The notes under the pieces: model-generated
Database searches by the model: none
Told to the model about the DNA's origin: nothing
The model's input: only the letters and a program-made list of their open reading frames with translations
In this document: positions 10,303 to 19,657 of the stretch, piece by piece
Layout of the letters: the number at the start of each line of letters is the position of its first letter
How positions within the stretch are numbered: position 1 is the first letter of the stretch
Assembly: GCF_000304315.1 (NCBI RefSeq)
Contig: NC_018485.1
Span: 2,078,501 to 2,142,500 of the forward strand
Direction: 5' to 3'
DNA: 64,000 nucleotides
From: Methylocystis sp. SC2
GTDB taxonomy: Bacteria > Pseudomonadota > Alphaproteobacteria > Rhizobiales > Beijerinckiaceae
Made by a program: the position numbers and the translations under genes

Positions 10303-10755
10303 TCAGTCGAGCGGCATTCGCGTCAGACCAAGTCGCGCAACGGTCTGTTTCAGGATTCGTTCGAGCGCGCGTCGATCTTCGGCGGCAAGGTGCGCGAAAC
10401 ATTCGACCTCATTTCGGTCAGCCAGCGCCGCGAGCTCCGGTACGAACTTCGCGCCTTTGGCTGAAAGTCTTAGCGTTTGAGCGCGCCGGTCGTCCGAGCT
10501 GGCCTTGCGGACAACCAACGCTTTCGCGATGAGGCGGTCAGCAAGCTTAGTGACCGCGCCGCGCGTAAGACCCATTTCACTCGCCAAGAGGCTGGGCGCC
10601 GTCGGCTCCCTGCCGTGAAGCATGCGCATCAATCCCCATTCCGCGACTGTTACGTCCCTGGCGGCGAGCTTTCGAGCGAAGCTCTGCGACACATGATTCG
10701 AAACCTGGCGCAGCCAGTAGCCAAGATGATCGGTGAGTTCGGGAACGCGTGACAC
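10303..10755 (-). CDS. MarR family transcriptional regulator
   Basis: 150-residue winged-helix regulator. The DNA-binding region covers roughly residues 35-100: WGLMRMLHGRE, then SLLASEMGLTRGAVTKLADRL (recognition helix) and the wing KASSDDRRAQTLRLSAKG, with the conserved DxR of the MarR wing. GTG start at 10753-10755. Its promoter region holds a clear inverted repeat (10779-10812), so it very probably represses its own operon with the DUF1398 gene. Ligand unknown. Confidence 0.9.
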   Translation of the reverse strand: MSRVPELTDHLGYWLRQVSNHVSQSFARKLAARDVTVAEWGLMRMLHGREPTAPSLLASEMGLTRGAVTKLADRLIAKALVVRKASSDDRRAQTLRLSAKGAKFVPELAALADRNEVECFAHLAAEDRRALERILKQTVARLGLTRMPLD

Positions 10756-10778
10756 GATCGGGAGCCATGAGGTTTACT

Positions 10779-10812
10779 AGGCAACTACATTCTATAAGTT
10801 GCCTTGTCAACT
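10779..10812. promoter_or_regulatory. Putative MarR operator
   Basis: AGGCAACT (10779-10786) and AGTTGCCT (10797-10804) form an 8-bp inverted repeat with a 10-base spacer; a third half site CAACT (10808-10812) makes a second, overlapping palindrome AGTTG-N6-CAACT. A TTGACA hexamer on the minus strand overlaps the outer half site. It lies 24-57 bases before the MarR start, as expected for autorepression. Confidence 0.65.
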
Positions 10813-10850
10813 ATTTGGGTCAGCGGGACCCGCCCTGCTCCGTCGTCCGA

Positions 10851-12410
10851 TTAAAGTAGCCAGATCGCTAAAAGCGCCACGGCGATCACCGCCAGCACGA
10901 ACCAGCGGTCGGACCGGCGTCTCATTTCCTCAAGCGCGCTCAGCGAGCGGTCCGACAATTCGACGCCTTCGTCCGCCATCTTCGAAAGCCGGTGGATGGC
11001 GAGCTCCGCCTCGGCCAGCGTTCGCGGCAGATGCGTCGCGAGTTTGGCCAGTTCAGTGACGCTTCTGCTCGCGTCCTCGATCTTCGCCTTGACTCCGAGA
11101 TTCTCCTCGATCCACGAGCGCACCACCGGATCGCAGGTCTTCCAGATGTCGAGCTTGGGATCATAGGCGCGGGCGACGCCTTCGGCGACGACCATGGTTT
11201 TTTGCAGCAGCACCAACTCGGTGCGCGTGCGCATGTCGAAGAGCGCCGTCACTTCGAAGAGCAGAGTCAGCAGCCGCGCCATCGAAATATCGGCGGCGTT
11301 GATCGTATGCATCGGCTCGCCGATCGCGCGCAGCGCCTGCGAAAATTCTTCGATCGAATGCTTGGCCGGAACATAGCCCGCCTCGAAATGAACCTCGGCG
11401 ACGCGCTTGTAGTCGCGAATGATGAAGCCGTAGAGAATCTCGGCGAGGAACCGACGCTCCTTCAATCCCAGCCGTCCCATGATGCCGAAGTCGATGGCGA
11501 CGAGACGGCCCATCTTGTCGACGAAGAGATTGCCCTGGTGCATGTCGGCGTGAAAAAAGCCGTCGCGCATGGCGTGGCGCAGAAAAGACTGCAGCACATT
11601 GCGGCCAATCGCCTTGAGGTCGTAGCCCTCGGCCGCGACGCGCTCGATATCCGAGAGAGGAACGCCGTCGACCCATTCGAGCGTCAGCACTTCGCGATCG
11701 GTGCGGCTCCAGTCGACGCTGGGCACGTGGATCTCCGGATCGCCGGCGACATTATCGGCGAATTCGGACGCGGCGGCCGCCTCGAGACGAAAGTCGGTTT
11801 CAAGCCTGACGGTGCGCGCGAGCGTATCGACGACCTCGATCATACGCAGCCGGCGCGCCTCGGAGGAATAGCGCTCAGCCAGTCGCGCCACGCGATACAT
11901 GTCGCGCAGATCGAGCGCGAATCGGCCTTCGATCCCCGGCCGCAGCACTTTCACCGCAACCTTGCGCACGCCCTCCTTGTACTGCGCCTGGGCGACATGC
12001 ACCTGCGCGACGGAGGCGGCGGCGACAGGCTCGCCGAAAGACACAAACAGCTCGTCGATGCTGCGGCCCAGCGCTTTTTCGACGATCGCGACGGCCTTGT
12101 CGCGGCCGAACGGCTCCATCCGATCCTGCAGCGCGGTCAGCGCATCGGCGATTTCGCCGCCGACGATGTCGGGGCGCGTCGCCAGAAACTGCCCGAGCTT
12201 CACGTAAGAAGGGCCGATCTGCGCCAGCGCGCGCACCAGCGCCCGCCCGGCCCCGTCGCGCTTGCCGCCCGCGAAGAGATTGGCGAAGCGCACGAGCGGC
12301 GCCGCCGCCGGCGGCAGAAGCGCCGGATCGAGAAGCGCAAAGACGCCTTCGCGCGCCATGATGTAGCCGGCGCGCGCCAGACGATAGAAATGACCGACGC
12401 CAAGGATCAC
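10851..12410 (-). CDS. ubiB: UbiB, ubiquinone biosynthesis ABC1/ADCK-family kinase
   Basis: 519-residue atypical kinase needed for ubiquinone synthesis, membrane anchored at its C-terminus. It carries the family KxGQ motif (KLGQ, residues 71-74), the VAVKVLRPG ATP-site lysine region, the FHADMHQGNLFV catalytic-loop equivalent and AIDFGIMGRL metal-binding motif. Two hydrophobic segments end the protein (WFVLAVIAVALLAIWLL). It lies downstream of ubiE on the same strand, separated by a dispersed intergenic repeat, so both quinone genes may be co-transcribed. Confidence 0.93.
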   Translation of the reverse strand: MILGVGHFYRLARAGYIMAREGVFALLDPALLPPAAAPLVRFANLFAGGKRDGAGRALVRALAQIGPSYVKLGQFLATRPDIVGGEIADALTALQDRMEPFGRDKAVAIVEKALGRSIDELFVSFGEPVAAASVAQVHVAQAQYKEGVRKVAVKVLRPGIEGRFALDLRDMYRVARLAERYSSEARRLRMIEVVDTLARTVRLETDFRLEAAAASEFADNVAGDPEIHVPSVDWSRTDREVLTLEWVDGVPLSDIERVAAEGYDLKAIGRNVLQSFLRHAMRDGFFHADMHQGNLFVDKMGRLVAIDFGIMGRLGLKERRFLAEILYGFIIRDYKRVAEVHFEAGYVPAKHSIEEFSQALRAIGEPMHTINAADISMARLLTLLFEVTALFDMRTRTELVLLQKTMVVAEGVARAYDPKLDIWKTCDPVVRSWIEENLGVKAKIEDASRSVTELAKLATHLPRTLAEAELAIHRLSKMADEGVELSDRSLSALEEMRRRSDRWFVLAVIAVALLAIWLL

Positions 12411-12422
12411 GAACGCCGCCGC

Positions 12423-12532
12423 CCTTTAGATCACGCTGCATTCGGGCGGAATCGCCCAAACTATCGTGATCGAATCCAAAAGATTAGAGCGCGGCGTCAC
12501 CGGGTCCCGATTTTTCGCAGCGCGCTGTTGAG
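12423..12532 (+). repeat. Dispersed intergenic repeat, family B
   Basis: Fills the ubiE-ubiB spacer. Starts TCACGCTGCATTCGGGC and contains AAAAGATTAGAGCGCGGCGTC and CCCGATTTTTCGCAGCGCGC. Related copies are at 22242-22340 (same orientation) and 48402-48470 (opposite orientation, sharing the right half). Confidence 0.75.
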
Positions 12533-12535
12533 AGA

Positions 12536-13303
12536 TCAGCTCTTCCAGCCCGAATGGATCGCCACCACGCCGCCCGTCAACCGCTCAAAGCCGGTGCGCC
12601 GAAAGCCCGCCTTGCGGATCATCCGTTCGAATTCTTCGGCGCTGGGGAATTTGCGAATCGATTCGACGAGATAGCGGTAGGGCTCCGAATCTCCCGCGAC
12701 AAGCTTGCCGATGGCCGGAATGACGTTGAAGGAATAGGCTTCGTAGAGCTTGTCGAGGCCCGGAACGGCGACCTGCGAAAACTCAAGGCACAGGAAACGG
12801 CCGCCGGGCTTCAGCACGCGATGGGCTTCGGCGAGCGCGACGTCGATGCGCGGCACGTTGCGAATGCCGAAAGCGACCGTGTAGCTGTCGAAATGCGCGT
12901 CGGGAAAAGGCAGCGATTCGGCGTTGGCCTGCACGAATTCGACGCCGGAAACGCCGCGATCGCGCGCGCGGTCGCGGCCGACCTCAAGCATGTCGCCATT
13001 GATGTCGAGCACGACGATTTCGGCGTCATGCGCCGCGCCGGCGGCGATGCGGAAGGCGACGTCGCCCGTGCCGCCCGCGACGTCGAGATGGCGAAAGTCC
13101 TTGCGCCCGCGCGCATGGACCTTGGCGGCCAGCGTGTCCTTCCACAGCCGGTGCATGCCGCCCGACATGAGGTCGTTCATGATATCGTAGCGCCGCGCAA
13201 CCTTGTGGAAGACGTCGTCGACGAGGCCCTGTTTCTCGTTCAAGGGAACCTCGGAATAGCCGAAATGGGTCGAGCCCTCTCGCTCGGAAGTTCGATCAAT
13301 CAT
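12536..13303 (-). CDS. ubiE: Ubiquinone/menaquinone C-methyltransferase UbiE
   Basis: 255-residue SAM-dependent C-methyltransferase acting on the 2-methoxy-6-polyprenyl-benzoquinol intermediate. Family signature [21 protein letters not shown] motif [16 protein letters not shown], and the [15 protein letters not shown] post-motif are intact, as is the C-terminal [12 protein letters not shown]. Divergent from mutM, an arrangement common in Rhizobiales; ubiB follows downstream. Confidence 0.95.
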   Translation of the reverse strand: MIDRTSEREGSTHFGYSEVPLNEKQGLVDDVFHKVARRYDIMNDLMSGGMHRLWKDTLAAKVHARGRKDFRHLDVAGGTGDVAFRIAAGAAHDAEIVVLDINGDMLEVGRDRARDRGVSGVEFVQANAESLPFPDAHFDSYTVAFGIRNVPRIDVALAEAHRVLKPGGRFLCLEFSQVAVPGLDKLYEAYSFNVIPAIGKLVAGDSEPYRYLVESIRKFPSAEEFERMIRKAGFRRTGFERLTGGVVAIHSGWKS

Positions 13304-13414
13304 CAGGCGCTCGGGTGACGAGGAAGGAAGGGGACGGTATAGCCTGTCGCCGAGCCGGTGGCTACGCCCGCGCCGTTCCCGCCCGCCGGCGCTTTGACGG
13401 GGTCAACCCACTGC

Positions 13415-14284
13415 ATGCCAGAGCTGCCTGAAGTCGAAACCGTGCGACGGGGATTGGCGCCCGCGCTCATTGGCGCGACGATCGAGCGCGTCGAGCTGAG
13501 GCGCCGCGATCTGCGCTTTCCCTTCCCCGAACGCTTTGCCGCGCGTCTTCAGGACCGGCGCGTCCTCGACCTTCGCCGCCGCGCGAAATATCTCCTCGCC
13601 GATCTCGACGACGGCCATTCGCTGATCATGCATCTTGGCATGAGCGGCTCGTTTCGCATCGACGAAGAAACGCCAGGCGCGTTTCATCACAAGCGCGACA
13701 AAAACGCCGCGCATGACCATGTCGTCTTGCATCTCGGTCACGCGCGGCGCATCGTCTATAACGACCCGCGCCGTTTCGGCTACATGCTGCTCATCGCCAC
13801 GCATGCGATCGATGCGGACAAGCTCTTTCGCGGCCTCGGGGTCGAACCTTTGAGCGGGGCGCTCGACGCCGCGTTGCTCGCCCGCGCCTTTCGCGGACGC
13901 GCGGCGCCGGCGAAGGCGCTGCTGCTCGACCAGCGCCTGATCGCCGGCCTCGGCAACATTTACGTGTGCGAGGCGCTGCATCGCGCGCATATTTCGCCGC
14001 TGCGCGCGGCGGGATCGCTCGTTCTCGCCAGCGGCCGGCCGACGGCGGCGCTGGCGCGGCTGCCGCAGGCGATCAAGGATATTTTGACGGATGCGCTGAA
14101 GGCGGGCGGCTCGTCCTTACGCGATCATCGCCAGATCGACGGCTCCCTCGGCTATTTCCAGCATAGTTTCCGCGTCTACGACCGCGAAGGCGCCGCCTGC
14201 CCGACGCCGGGCTGCAAGGGCACGATCGTGCGCGTAGTTCAATCGGGGCGCTCGACCTTTTATTGTCCTGCGTGCCAGACGTGA
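13415..14284 (+). CDS. mutM: Formamidopyrimidine-DNA glycosylase MutM
   Basis: Bifunctional glycosylase/AP lyase removing 8-oxoguanine and formamidopyrimidines. Start ATG 13415 gives the obligatory [14 protein letters not shown]-terminus, in which Pro2 (after Met removal) is the catalytic nucleophile and Glu3 assists. RRRAKYLL carries the conserved Lys, [14 protein letters not shown] the helix-two-turn-helix, and the C-terminal zinc finger has all four cysteines (ACPTPGC...YCPACQ). 289 residues, full length. Confidence 0.95.
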   Translation: MPELPEVETVRRGLAPALIGATIERVELRRRDLRFPFPERFAARLQDRRVLDLRRRAKYLLADLDDGHSLIMHLGMSGSFRIDEETPGAFHHKRDKNAAHDHVVLHLGHARRIVYNDPRRFGYMLLIATHAIDADKLFRGLGVEPLSGALDAALLARAFRGRAAPAKALLLDQRLIAGLGNIYVCEALHRAHISPLRAAGSLVLASGRPTAALARLPQAIKDILTDALKAGGSSLRDHRQIDGSLGYFQHSFRVYDREGAACPTPGCKGTIVRVVQSGRSTFYCPACQT

Positions 14285-14324
14285 CGCCCTTGCGAGGCGG
14301 CCCGCGGCGAGCTTAATAACCTCC

Positions 14325-15089
14325 ATGTCCCAAAATGCAGTCGCGCCAAGGCCGACGCTCGCCGTCGCCGGCCTTTCGAAGAGTTACGACAAGCGCAGAG
14401 TGGTCGGCCCGCTCGACTTCTCGCTGGAGGCCGGCTCCGTCACCGGATTGCTCGGCGGCAATGGCGCCGGCAAGACCACGACGATCGGCATGGTGATGGG
14501 GCTGATCGAACCGACGCAAGGTTCGGTCCACGCTTTCGGCTGCGACATGTCGCGCGAGCGCTATGGCGCGCTCGGCCGGATGAACTTCGAAAGTCCCTAT
14601 GTCGACATGCCGCATCGCCTCACCGTGCGGCAGAATTTGCGCGTCTTCGGCATGCTCTACGACGTCGCGGATCTTGACGCGAAGATCGAGCAGCTCGCGA
14701 AGGATCTCGCGCTTGGGGATTTTCTCGACCGGCAGACCGGACGTCTTTCCGCAGGCCAGAAGACGCGCGTCGCCATCGCCAAATCGCTGATCAACGACCC
14801 GCAGCTCCTGCTGCTCGACGAACCGACGGCCTCGCTCGACCCCGACACGGCGGACTGGGTGCGGGCGCGGTTGGAGGCGCATCGGCGCACGCATAATTGC
14901 GCCATTCTGCTCGCCTCCCACAATATGAGCGAGGTCGAGCGTCTGTGCGACCGGGTGCTGATGCTGAAGGACGGGACGCTCGTCGACGATGATTCGCCCG
15001 CAAGTCTCCTGGCGCGCTACGGCCGCGACACGCTCGAAGAAGTGTTTCTCGACGTCGCGCGCGGGCGCGTCGACGGAGCCCCGGCATGA
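14325..15089 (+). CDS. ABC transporter ATP-binding protein (ABC-2 type exporter)
   Basis: 254-residue ATPase with Walker A GGNGAGKTTT, an LSAGQKTRVAIAKSL signature, Walker B LLLLDEPTASLD and the switch His in LLASHNMSEVERL. Its short length and pairing with an ABC-2 permease place it among drug/polysaccharide exporters rather than importers. The stop overlaps the permease start by four bases (ATGA at 15086-15089). Substrate unknown. Confidence 0.9.
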   Translation: MSQNAVAPRPTLAVAGLSKSYDKRRVVGPLDFSLEAGSVTGLLGGNGAGKTTTIGMVMGLIEPTQGSVHAFGCDMSRERYGALGRMNFESPYVDMPHRLTVRQNLRVFGMLYDVADLDAKIEQLAKDLALGDFLDRQTGRLSAGQKTRVAIAKSLINDPQLLLLDEPTASLDPDTADWVRARLEAHRRTHNCAILLASHNMSEVERLCDRVLMLKDGTLVDDDSPASLLARYGRDTLEEVFLDVARGRVDGAPA

Positions 15090-15898
15090 ATTTTTCTTTC
15101 AAGCGCATCGGCGCGATGGTGCTGCGCTATTCCTATCTCTTACGCGCGTCCTATACGCGCGTGCTCGACATCATCTATTGGCCGGCCGTTCAGCTCCTCA
15201 CCTGGGGATTTCTGCAGACCTATCTCGTGCGCGCCGGCGCGCTCGCGGCGCCGGGCGGGGCGGCGCAGGCCGCCGGCACGCTGATCGGCGCCATACTTCT
15301 GTGGGACATTCTGCTGCGCGGACAACAGGGGTTCTGCTTCTCCTTCATCGAGGAATTGTGGTCGCGCAATCTGCCCAACATTCTGATGAGTCCGCTGCGG
15401 CCAGCGGAATTCGTCGGCGCGCTTGTCGCCATGAGCCTCATTCGGCTTGCCGTCGGCGTGCTTCCCGTCACGATCATGGCGATCCTGTTTTTCGGCTTCA
15501 ATCTCTGGGCGCTCGGGATCGCTTTCGCCGCCTTCTTCGTCGTGCTGATGCTCTTCGCCTGGAGCATCGGCCTCTTCGTCTCCGGCGTTCTGCTGCGTTA
15601 TGGACTTGGCGCGGAAAACCTCGTCTGGTCGCTGATGTTCTTCGTGCAGCCGCTCGGCGCCGTCTATTATCCGGTGACCACGCTGCCCAACTGGCTGCAG
15701 CCGATCTCCTGGATGCTGCCGCCGACCTATGTCTTCGAAGGGCTGCGCGGCGTGTTGATCGATCACGTCGTCCGCTGGGATCTGCTGGCGCAGGGCTTCG
15801 CGATCGACGTTTTTCTCTTCGCGGCCGCATCGGCGGCGTTCGGCCTGCTGCTGAAAAGCGCGCGGCGCGCCGGCACGCTGCTGCAGACGGGAGAGTGA
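15086..15898 (+). CDS. ABC-2 type transporter permease
   Basis: 270-residue integral membrane subunit with about six hydrophobic segments and the ABC-2 C-terminal layout (LMFFVQPLGAVYYPVTTLPNW, then PPTYVFEGLRG). Pairs with the upstream ATPase. The operon continues, two bases later, with tlyA and an RNA methyltransferase gene; there is no obvious functional link to those. Confidence 0.9.
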   Translation: MNFSFKRIGAMVLRYSYLLRASYTRVLDIIYWPAVQLLTWGFLQTYLVRAGALAAPGGAAQAAGTLIGAILLWDILLRGQQGFCFSFIEELWSRNLPNILMSPLRPAEFVGALVAMSLIRLAVGVLPVTIMAILFFGFNLWALGIAFAAFFVVLMLFAWSIGLFVSGVLLRYGLGAENLVWSLMFFVQPLGAVYYPVTTLPNWLQPISWMLPPTYVFEGLRGVLIDHVVRWDLLAQGFAIDVFLFAAASAAFGLLLKSARRAGTLLQTGE

Positions 15899-15900
15899 CG

Positions 15901-16629
15901 ATGGCCGGGAGCCGCGCCGACGCCGCGCTCCATGCGCGAGGGCTCTTCGAGAGTCGCGCCAAGGCGCGCGAGGCGATCGAAGCCGGTCTGGTGAGCGTTG
16001 ACGGCCGCATCGTCAAAAAACCCTCCGAGCCGATCGCCGCCGACGCACATATTGTCGCGCGCGCGGCCTATCCCTGGGCGTCGCGCGGCGGCGTGAAGCT
16101 CGCGCATGGGCTCGAACAGTTCGGCGTCGATCCGACAGGGCGCTACTGTCTCGACGTCGGCGCCTCGACCGGCGGCTTCACCGACGTTCTGCTGACGCGC
16201 GGCGCGCGCCATGTCGTCGCCGTCGATGTCGGTCACGGACAATTGCACGAAAGGCTGCGCGGCGATCCGCGCGTGACCTCGCTTGAAGGGCAGGACGCCC
16301 GCACGCTGACGGCTGAGCATCTGACCGAGGCGCCGAGCCTGATCGTGATCGACGCGAGCTTCATTTCGCTGGCGGCGCTCTTGCCGCACGTTCTTTCGCT
16401 CGCCGCGCCGCGCGCCGACCTTGTCGCGCTGATCAAGCCGCAGTTCGAAGCGGGGCGCGCCGCGGTGAAGAAAGGCGTGGTGCGCGACCAGAAAATTCAC
16501 GCAGAGGTTTGCGCGCGCATCGAAGGCGAAATCGAAGCGCTCGGCTGGCGCGTGTCCGGCGTCATTCCTTCGCCGATCGAGGGCGGCGACGGCAACCGCG
16601 AATTTTTGATTCACGCGGCGCGATCATGA
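15901..16629 (+). CDS. tlyA: TlyA family rRNA 2'-O-methyltransferase
   Basis: 242-residue protein with an N-terminal S4 RNA-binding domain (about residues 3-62, RADAALHARGLFESRAKARE) and an FtsJ-like methyltransferase domain with SAM motif CLDVGASTGGFTDVLL. TlyA methylates cytidine 2'-OH in rRNA; older annotation as hemolysin is not supported. Start ATG 15901 follows the permease stop by two bases. Its stop overlaps the next gene's start (ATGA at 16626-16629). Confidence 0.9.
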   Translation: MAGSRADAALHARGLFESRAKAREAIEAGLVSVDGRIVKKPSEPIAADAHIVARAAYPWASRGGVKLAHGLEQFGVDPTGRYCLDVGASTGGFTDVLLTRGARHVVAVDVGHGQLHERLRGDPRVTSLEGQDARTLTAEHLTEAPSLIVIDASFISLAALLPHVLSLAAPRADLVALIKPQFEAGRAAVKKGVVRDQKIHAEVCARIEGEIEALGWRVSGVIPSPIEGGDGNREFLIHAARS

Positions 16630-17894
16630 GCGTTGAGCGTCTCGTCATCGAGCGGCTCGGCCATCGCGGCGAGGGCGTGGCGCTGCTCGGCGGGCGACGC
16701 GTCTTCGTTCCTTATGCGCTTGCCGGCGAGACCGTGACGGCGGAGGTCGACGGCGCGCACGCGCGCCTCGTCGACATCGTCGAAGCGTCGCCGCAGCGCA
16801 TCGCGCCGATCTGTCCGCATTTTGAAGATTGCGGCGGCTGCGCCGTTCAAACGCTGCGCGCCGACGCCTATGCGACGTGGAAGCGCAGTCTCGTCGAAAC
16901 GGCGCTCGCAAATGCGGGGCTGACGCTCGACGTCGCCCCGACCGTCGACGCGCATGGCGCCGGCCGGCGGCGCGTAACGTTCCACGCCCGGTTCGACGCT
17001 GGAAAGGCGCGGGTCGGCTATATGGCGGCGCGCTCGCATCGGATCGTCGAGATCGAGGCCTGTCCCTTGCTCGCGCCCGAGCTTGCCGGCGCGCTGCCCG
17101 CCGCCCGGGCGATCGCCGCGATTCTCGCGCCGCGCGGCAAGCCGCTCGACATCGCCGCCACGGCGACGCTCGGCGGTTTGGACGTCGAGCTGCGCGGCGC
17201 CGGGCCGCTCAATGATTCGGAAACAGGCGCGCTGATCGCCGCGGCTGACGCGCATGATCTCGCGCGGCTGACGAATCACGGCGCGCTTGTCGCCCTGCGC
17301 CGGGCGCCGCAGGTCAACGTCGGCGAAGCGACGCTCACGCTTCCGCCTGGCGCATTCCTGCAGGCCACCCAGGCCGGCGAAGAAACGATCGCGGCCCGCG
17401 TGTTGAGCGCGACGGCGAAAGCGCAAAACGTCGCCGACCTGTTCTGCGGCGTCGGCGCCTTCGCGCTTCGGCTGGCGCGGCGCGCGCAGGTGAAAGCCTA
17501 TGATATGGACGCCGGCGCGCTGGCGGCGATGCGCGCCGCGGCGCATGCGACGCCAGGCCTGCGCGCGCTCGACGGCTTCGCCCGCGATCTCTTTACGCGT
17601 CCGCTCAGCGCCAAAGAACTCAATGGGTTCGACGCCATCGTCTTCGATCCGCCGCGCGCCGGCGCCCCGGCCCAGGCGGCTGAAATCGCGCGATCGGAAG
17701 CTCCAGTCGTGGTCGCCGTTGCCTGCAATGCACAAAGTTTCGCCCGCGACGCCGCAATTTTGCTCAAAGGCGGGTACGTCATCCGGGACATCACGCCGCT
17801 GGACCAGTTCCGCTATGCGGCGCATGTCGAGATCGTGGCCGTTTTCGAGAAGACGAGCGGACGCACATCCGCAAAACGGCGGCTGCTTGGATGA
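16626..17894 (+). CDS. RlmD/RumA-like tRNA/rRNA uracil-5-methyltransferase
   Basis: 422-residue RNA m5U methyltransferase of the TrmA/RlmD family. An N-terminal TRAM-like domain is followed by an iron-sulfur site with Cys63, Cys69 and Cys72 (CPHFEDCGGC) and Cys145, which should bind a 4Fe-4S cluster. SAM motif VADLFCGVGAFALRL is near residue 270 and the catalytic cysteine is in VAVACNAQSFARDA. Whether it modifies 23S U1939-type or another uridine is not decidable here. Translationally coupled to tlyA. Confidence 0.88.
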   Translation: MSVERLVIERLGHRGEGVALLGGRRVFVPYALAGETVTAEVDGAHARLVDIVEASPQRIAPICPHFEDCGGCAVQTLRADAYATWKRSLVETALANAGLTLDVAPTVDAHGAGRRRVTFHARFDAGKARVGYMAARSHRIVEIEACPLLAPELAGALPAARAIAAILAPRGKPLDIAATATLGGLDVELRGAGPLNDSETGALIAAADAHDLARLTNHGALVALRRAPQVNVGEATLTLPPGAFLQATQAGEETIAARVLSATAKAQNVADLFCGVGAFALRLARRAQVKAYDMDAGALAAMRAAAHATPGLRALDGFARDLFTRPLSAKELNGFDAIVFDPPRAGAPAQAAEIARSEAPVVVAVACNAQSFARDAAILLKGGYVIRDITPLDQFRYAAHVEIVAVFEKTSGRTSAKRRLLG

Positions 17895-18077
17895 AATTGT
17901 CGGCGCCTGCGTCGCTCGTGCGTGCCAAGAATGTCACAGGATCGTCAGGAAACGACCGGGAGGGGGCTGGAGCGGCCAAAGCGGAGTTGCCGCCCGCCCA
18001 AATCAGGCATAGGATTTGCGAGTGGTCCAGCGTAGCCGGAAATTCAAATGATTTCCGTAGTCTGGAAGGAGAACGTC

Positions 18078-18197
18078 ATGATGAATGCGCTTATCGCCGC
18101 GACATTATGCAGTATCGTCCTCGCAAGCGCGCCGGTCGCCATGCGCGCTTATGTCTACGCTCGCCGCAAAGATGATCGCCGCCGTCACTATCGCTAA
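18078..18197 (+). CDS. Small 39-residue secreted or membrane peptide
   Basis: Short gene beginning with two ATGs after a very good GGAAGGAG site, seven bases upstream. The product has a hydrophobic stretch (MNALIAATLCSIVLASAPVA) like a signal peptide or membrane anchor and a strongly basic tail (RRKDDRRRHYR). Unknown function. Support is the ribosome site, the signal-like start and its position in an otherwise empty 340-base gap; it has not been matched to any family. Confidence 0.5.
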   Translation: MMNALIAATLCSIVLASAPVAMRAYVYARRKDDRRRHYR

Positions 18198-18232
18198 GGA
18201 CAGCGCGACAAAAAGGGCGCATCCTACTGACT

Positions 18233-19657
18233 GTGACAGCCATTCGGTCTGACGCGCCTCTTTTGCTTTCTCGTCTCGCGGCGATTGTCGGCGAGGCGGC
18301 CGTCGTGACGGATGCGACGGCGATGTCCCCTTACCTGGCTGAGCCTCGCGACCTCTACCATGGCCGCGCGCTCTGCGTTCTCAAGCCAAGAACCCCGCAG
18401 GAAGTCGCGCGAATCCTTGCGCTGTGCAATGAAACCGGCGCGTCCGTAACGCCCCAGGGCGGCAACACGGGGCTCGTCGGCGGCCAGACCCCCGACGCAG
18501 GCGGCGGCGCCGTCGTGCTTTCGCTCGAACGCCTCAATCAGATTCGCGCCGTCGACGCGACGGCCGACGCGATGACGGTCGAGGCCGGCGCGACGCTGGC
18601 GCAGGCGCAGGACGCCGCGCAGGCCGCCGACCGCTATTTTCCGCTTTCGCTGGCGTCCGAAGGCAGCTGCACGATCGGCGGCAATCTCGCGACCAACGCC
18701 GGCGGCGTGCATGTCCTCGCCTATGGCTCGATGCGCGATTTGGTGCTGGGCGTCGAGGTCGCGCTCGCCGACGGCCGGCTGCTCTCGACGCTGGGCGCGC
18801 TGCGCAAGGACAACACCGGCTATGATCTGACGCGGCTTTTTGTCGGTTCGGAAGGCACGCTCGGCGTCATCACCGCCGCGACGCTGAAGCTTTTCCCCTC
18901 CCCGCGCTCCCACGCCGTCGCCTTTCTGGGGCTCCGCGATCCGGCTCAGGCGCTTTTGCTCCTGAACTTCGTCAAAGGCCGCGCGGGTCCGATGCTCAAC
19001 GCCTTCGAACTCGTATCGCGACTGGGGCTTGAGTTCGTCCTGCGTCACATTCCCGGAACGCGCGATCCTCTGGCGCACCCGCACGACTGGTATGCGCTGA
19101 TCGAGCTTGCCGCCTTCGCCGATGGCGAAGCCGAGCGCGCCGCCGCCGAGATTCTCGCCGCCGCGATCGAGGCCGAATTGGCGCAGGACGCGACCCTCGC
19201 GCAATCGCTGGATCAGGCGCGCGCGCTCTGGAAGCTGCGCGAAAGCCTGTCCGAATCGCAAAAGCGGGAAGGCGGCTCGATCAAGCACGACATCGCCGTG
19301 CCGGTGAATACGATTCCGCGCTTCATCGAGGAGGCTGGGCGACGGCTGCGCGCCGCCTTTCCGCAGGCGCGGCCGGTGCCCTTCGGCCATATGGGCGACG
19401 GCAACATCCACTATAACGTCTCGCAGCCTGTCGGCGCCGATAGAGCGGAATTCATCGCGCATTGGGCGGAGGTCAACGCCATCGTCCACGGCGTCGTGCA
19501 TGAGTTCGGCGGTTCGATTTCCGCCGAACATGGGATCGGACGGCTGAAGCGGGATCTCCTGCGAGAGACGAAAGACCCGGTCGCGCTCGACGCCATGCGC
19601 GCCATCAAGGCGGCGCTCGATCCGAACGGCATTCTCAACCCGGGCGTGCTGCTTTAG
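18233..19657 (+). CDS. FAD-binding oxidoreductase, D-2-hydroxyglutarate dehydrogenase-like
   Basis: 474-residue VAO-family flavoprotein with an FAD_binding_4 domain (TPQGGNTGLVGGQ near residue 77; GGNLATNAGGVHVLAYGS) and the FAD-oxidase C-terminal domain (GHMGDGNIHYNVSQP; SAEHGIGRLKRD). These are the motifs of D-lactate and D-2-hydroxyglutarate dehydrogenases; overall form favours the D2HGDH group. GTG start at 18233 with a weak ribosome site. Electron acceptor is probably an electron-transfer flavoprotein or quinone. Confidence 0.85.
   Translation: MTAIRSDAPLLLSRLAAIVGEAAVVTDATAMSPYLAEPRDLYHGRALCVLKPRTPQEVARILALCNETGASVTPQGGNTGLVGGQTPDAGGGAVVLSLERLNQIRAVDATADAMTVEAGATLAQAQDAAQAADRYFPLSLASEGSCTIGGNLATNAGGVHVLAYGSMRDLVLGVEVALADGRLLSTLGALRKDNTGYDLTRLFVGSEGTLGVITAATLKLFPSPRSHAVAFLGLRDPAQALLLLNFVKGRAGPMLNAFELVSRLGLEFVLRHIPGTRDPLAHPHDWYALIELAAFADGEAERAAAEILAAAIEAELAQDATLAQSLDQARALWKLRESLSESQKREGGSIKHDIAVPVNTIPRFIEEAGRRLRAAFPQARPVPFGHMGDGNIHYNVSQPVGADRAEFIAHWAEVNAIVHGVVHEFGGSISAEHGIGRLKRDLLRETKDPVALDAMRAIKAALDPNGILNPGVLL

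Noticed and set aside
10992..12674. 560-codon plus-strand frame opposite ubiB and ubiE
   Set aside because: Shadow of GC-rich codon usage; Arg/Ala/His-rich, no motif, while ubiB on the other strand has all family motifs.
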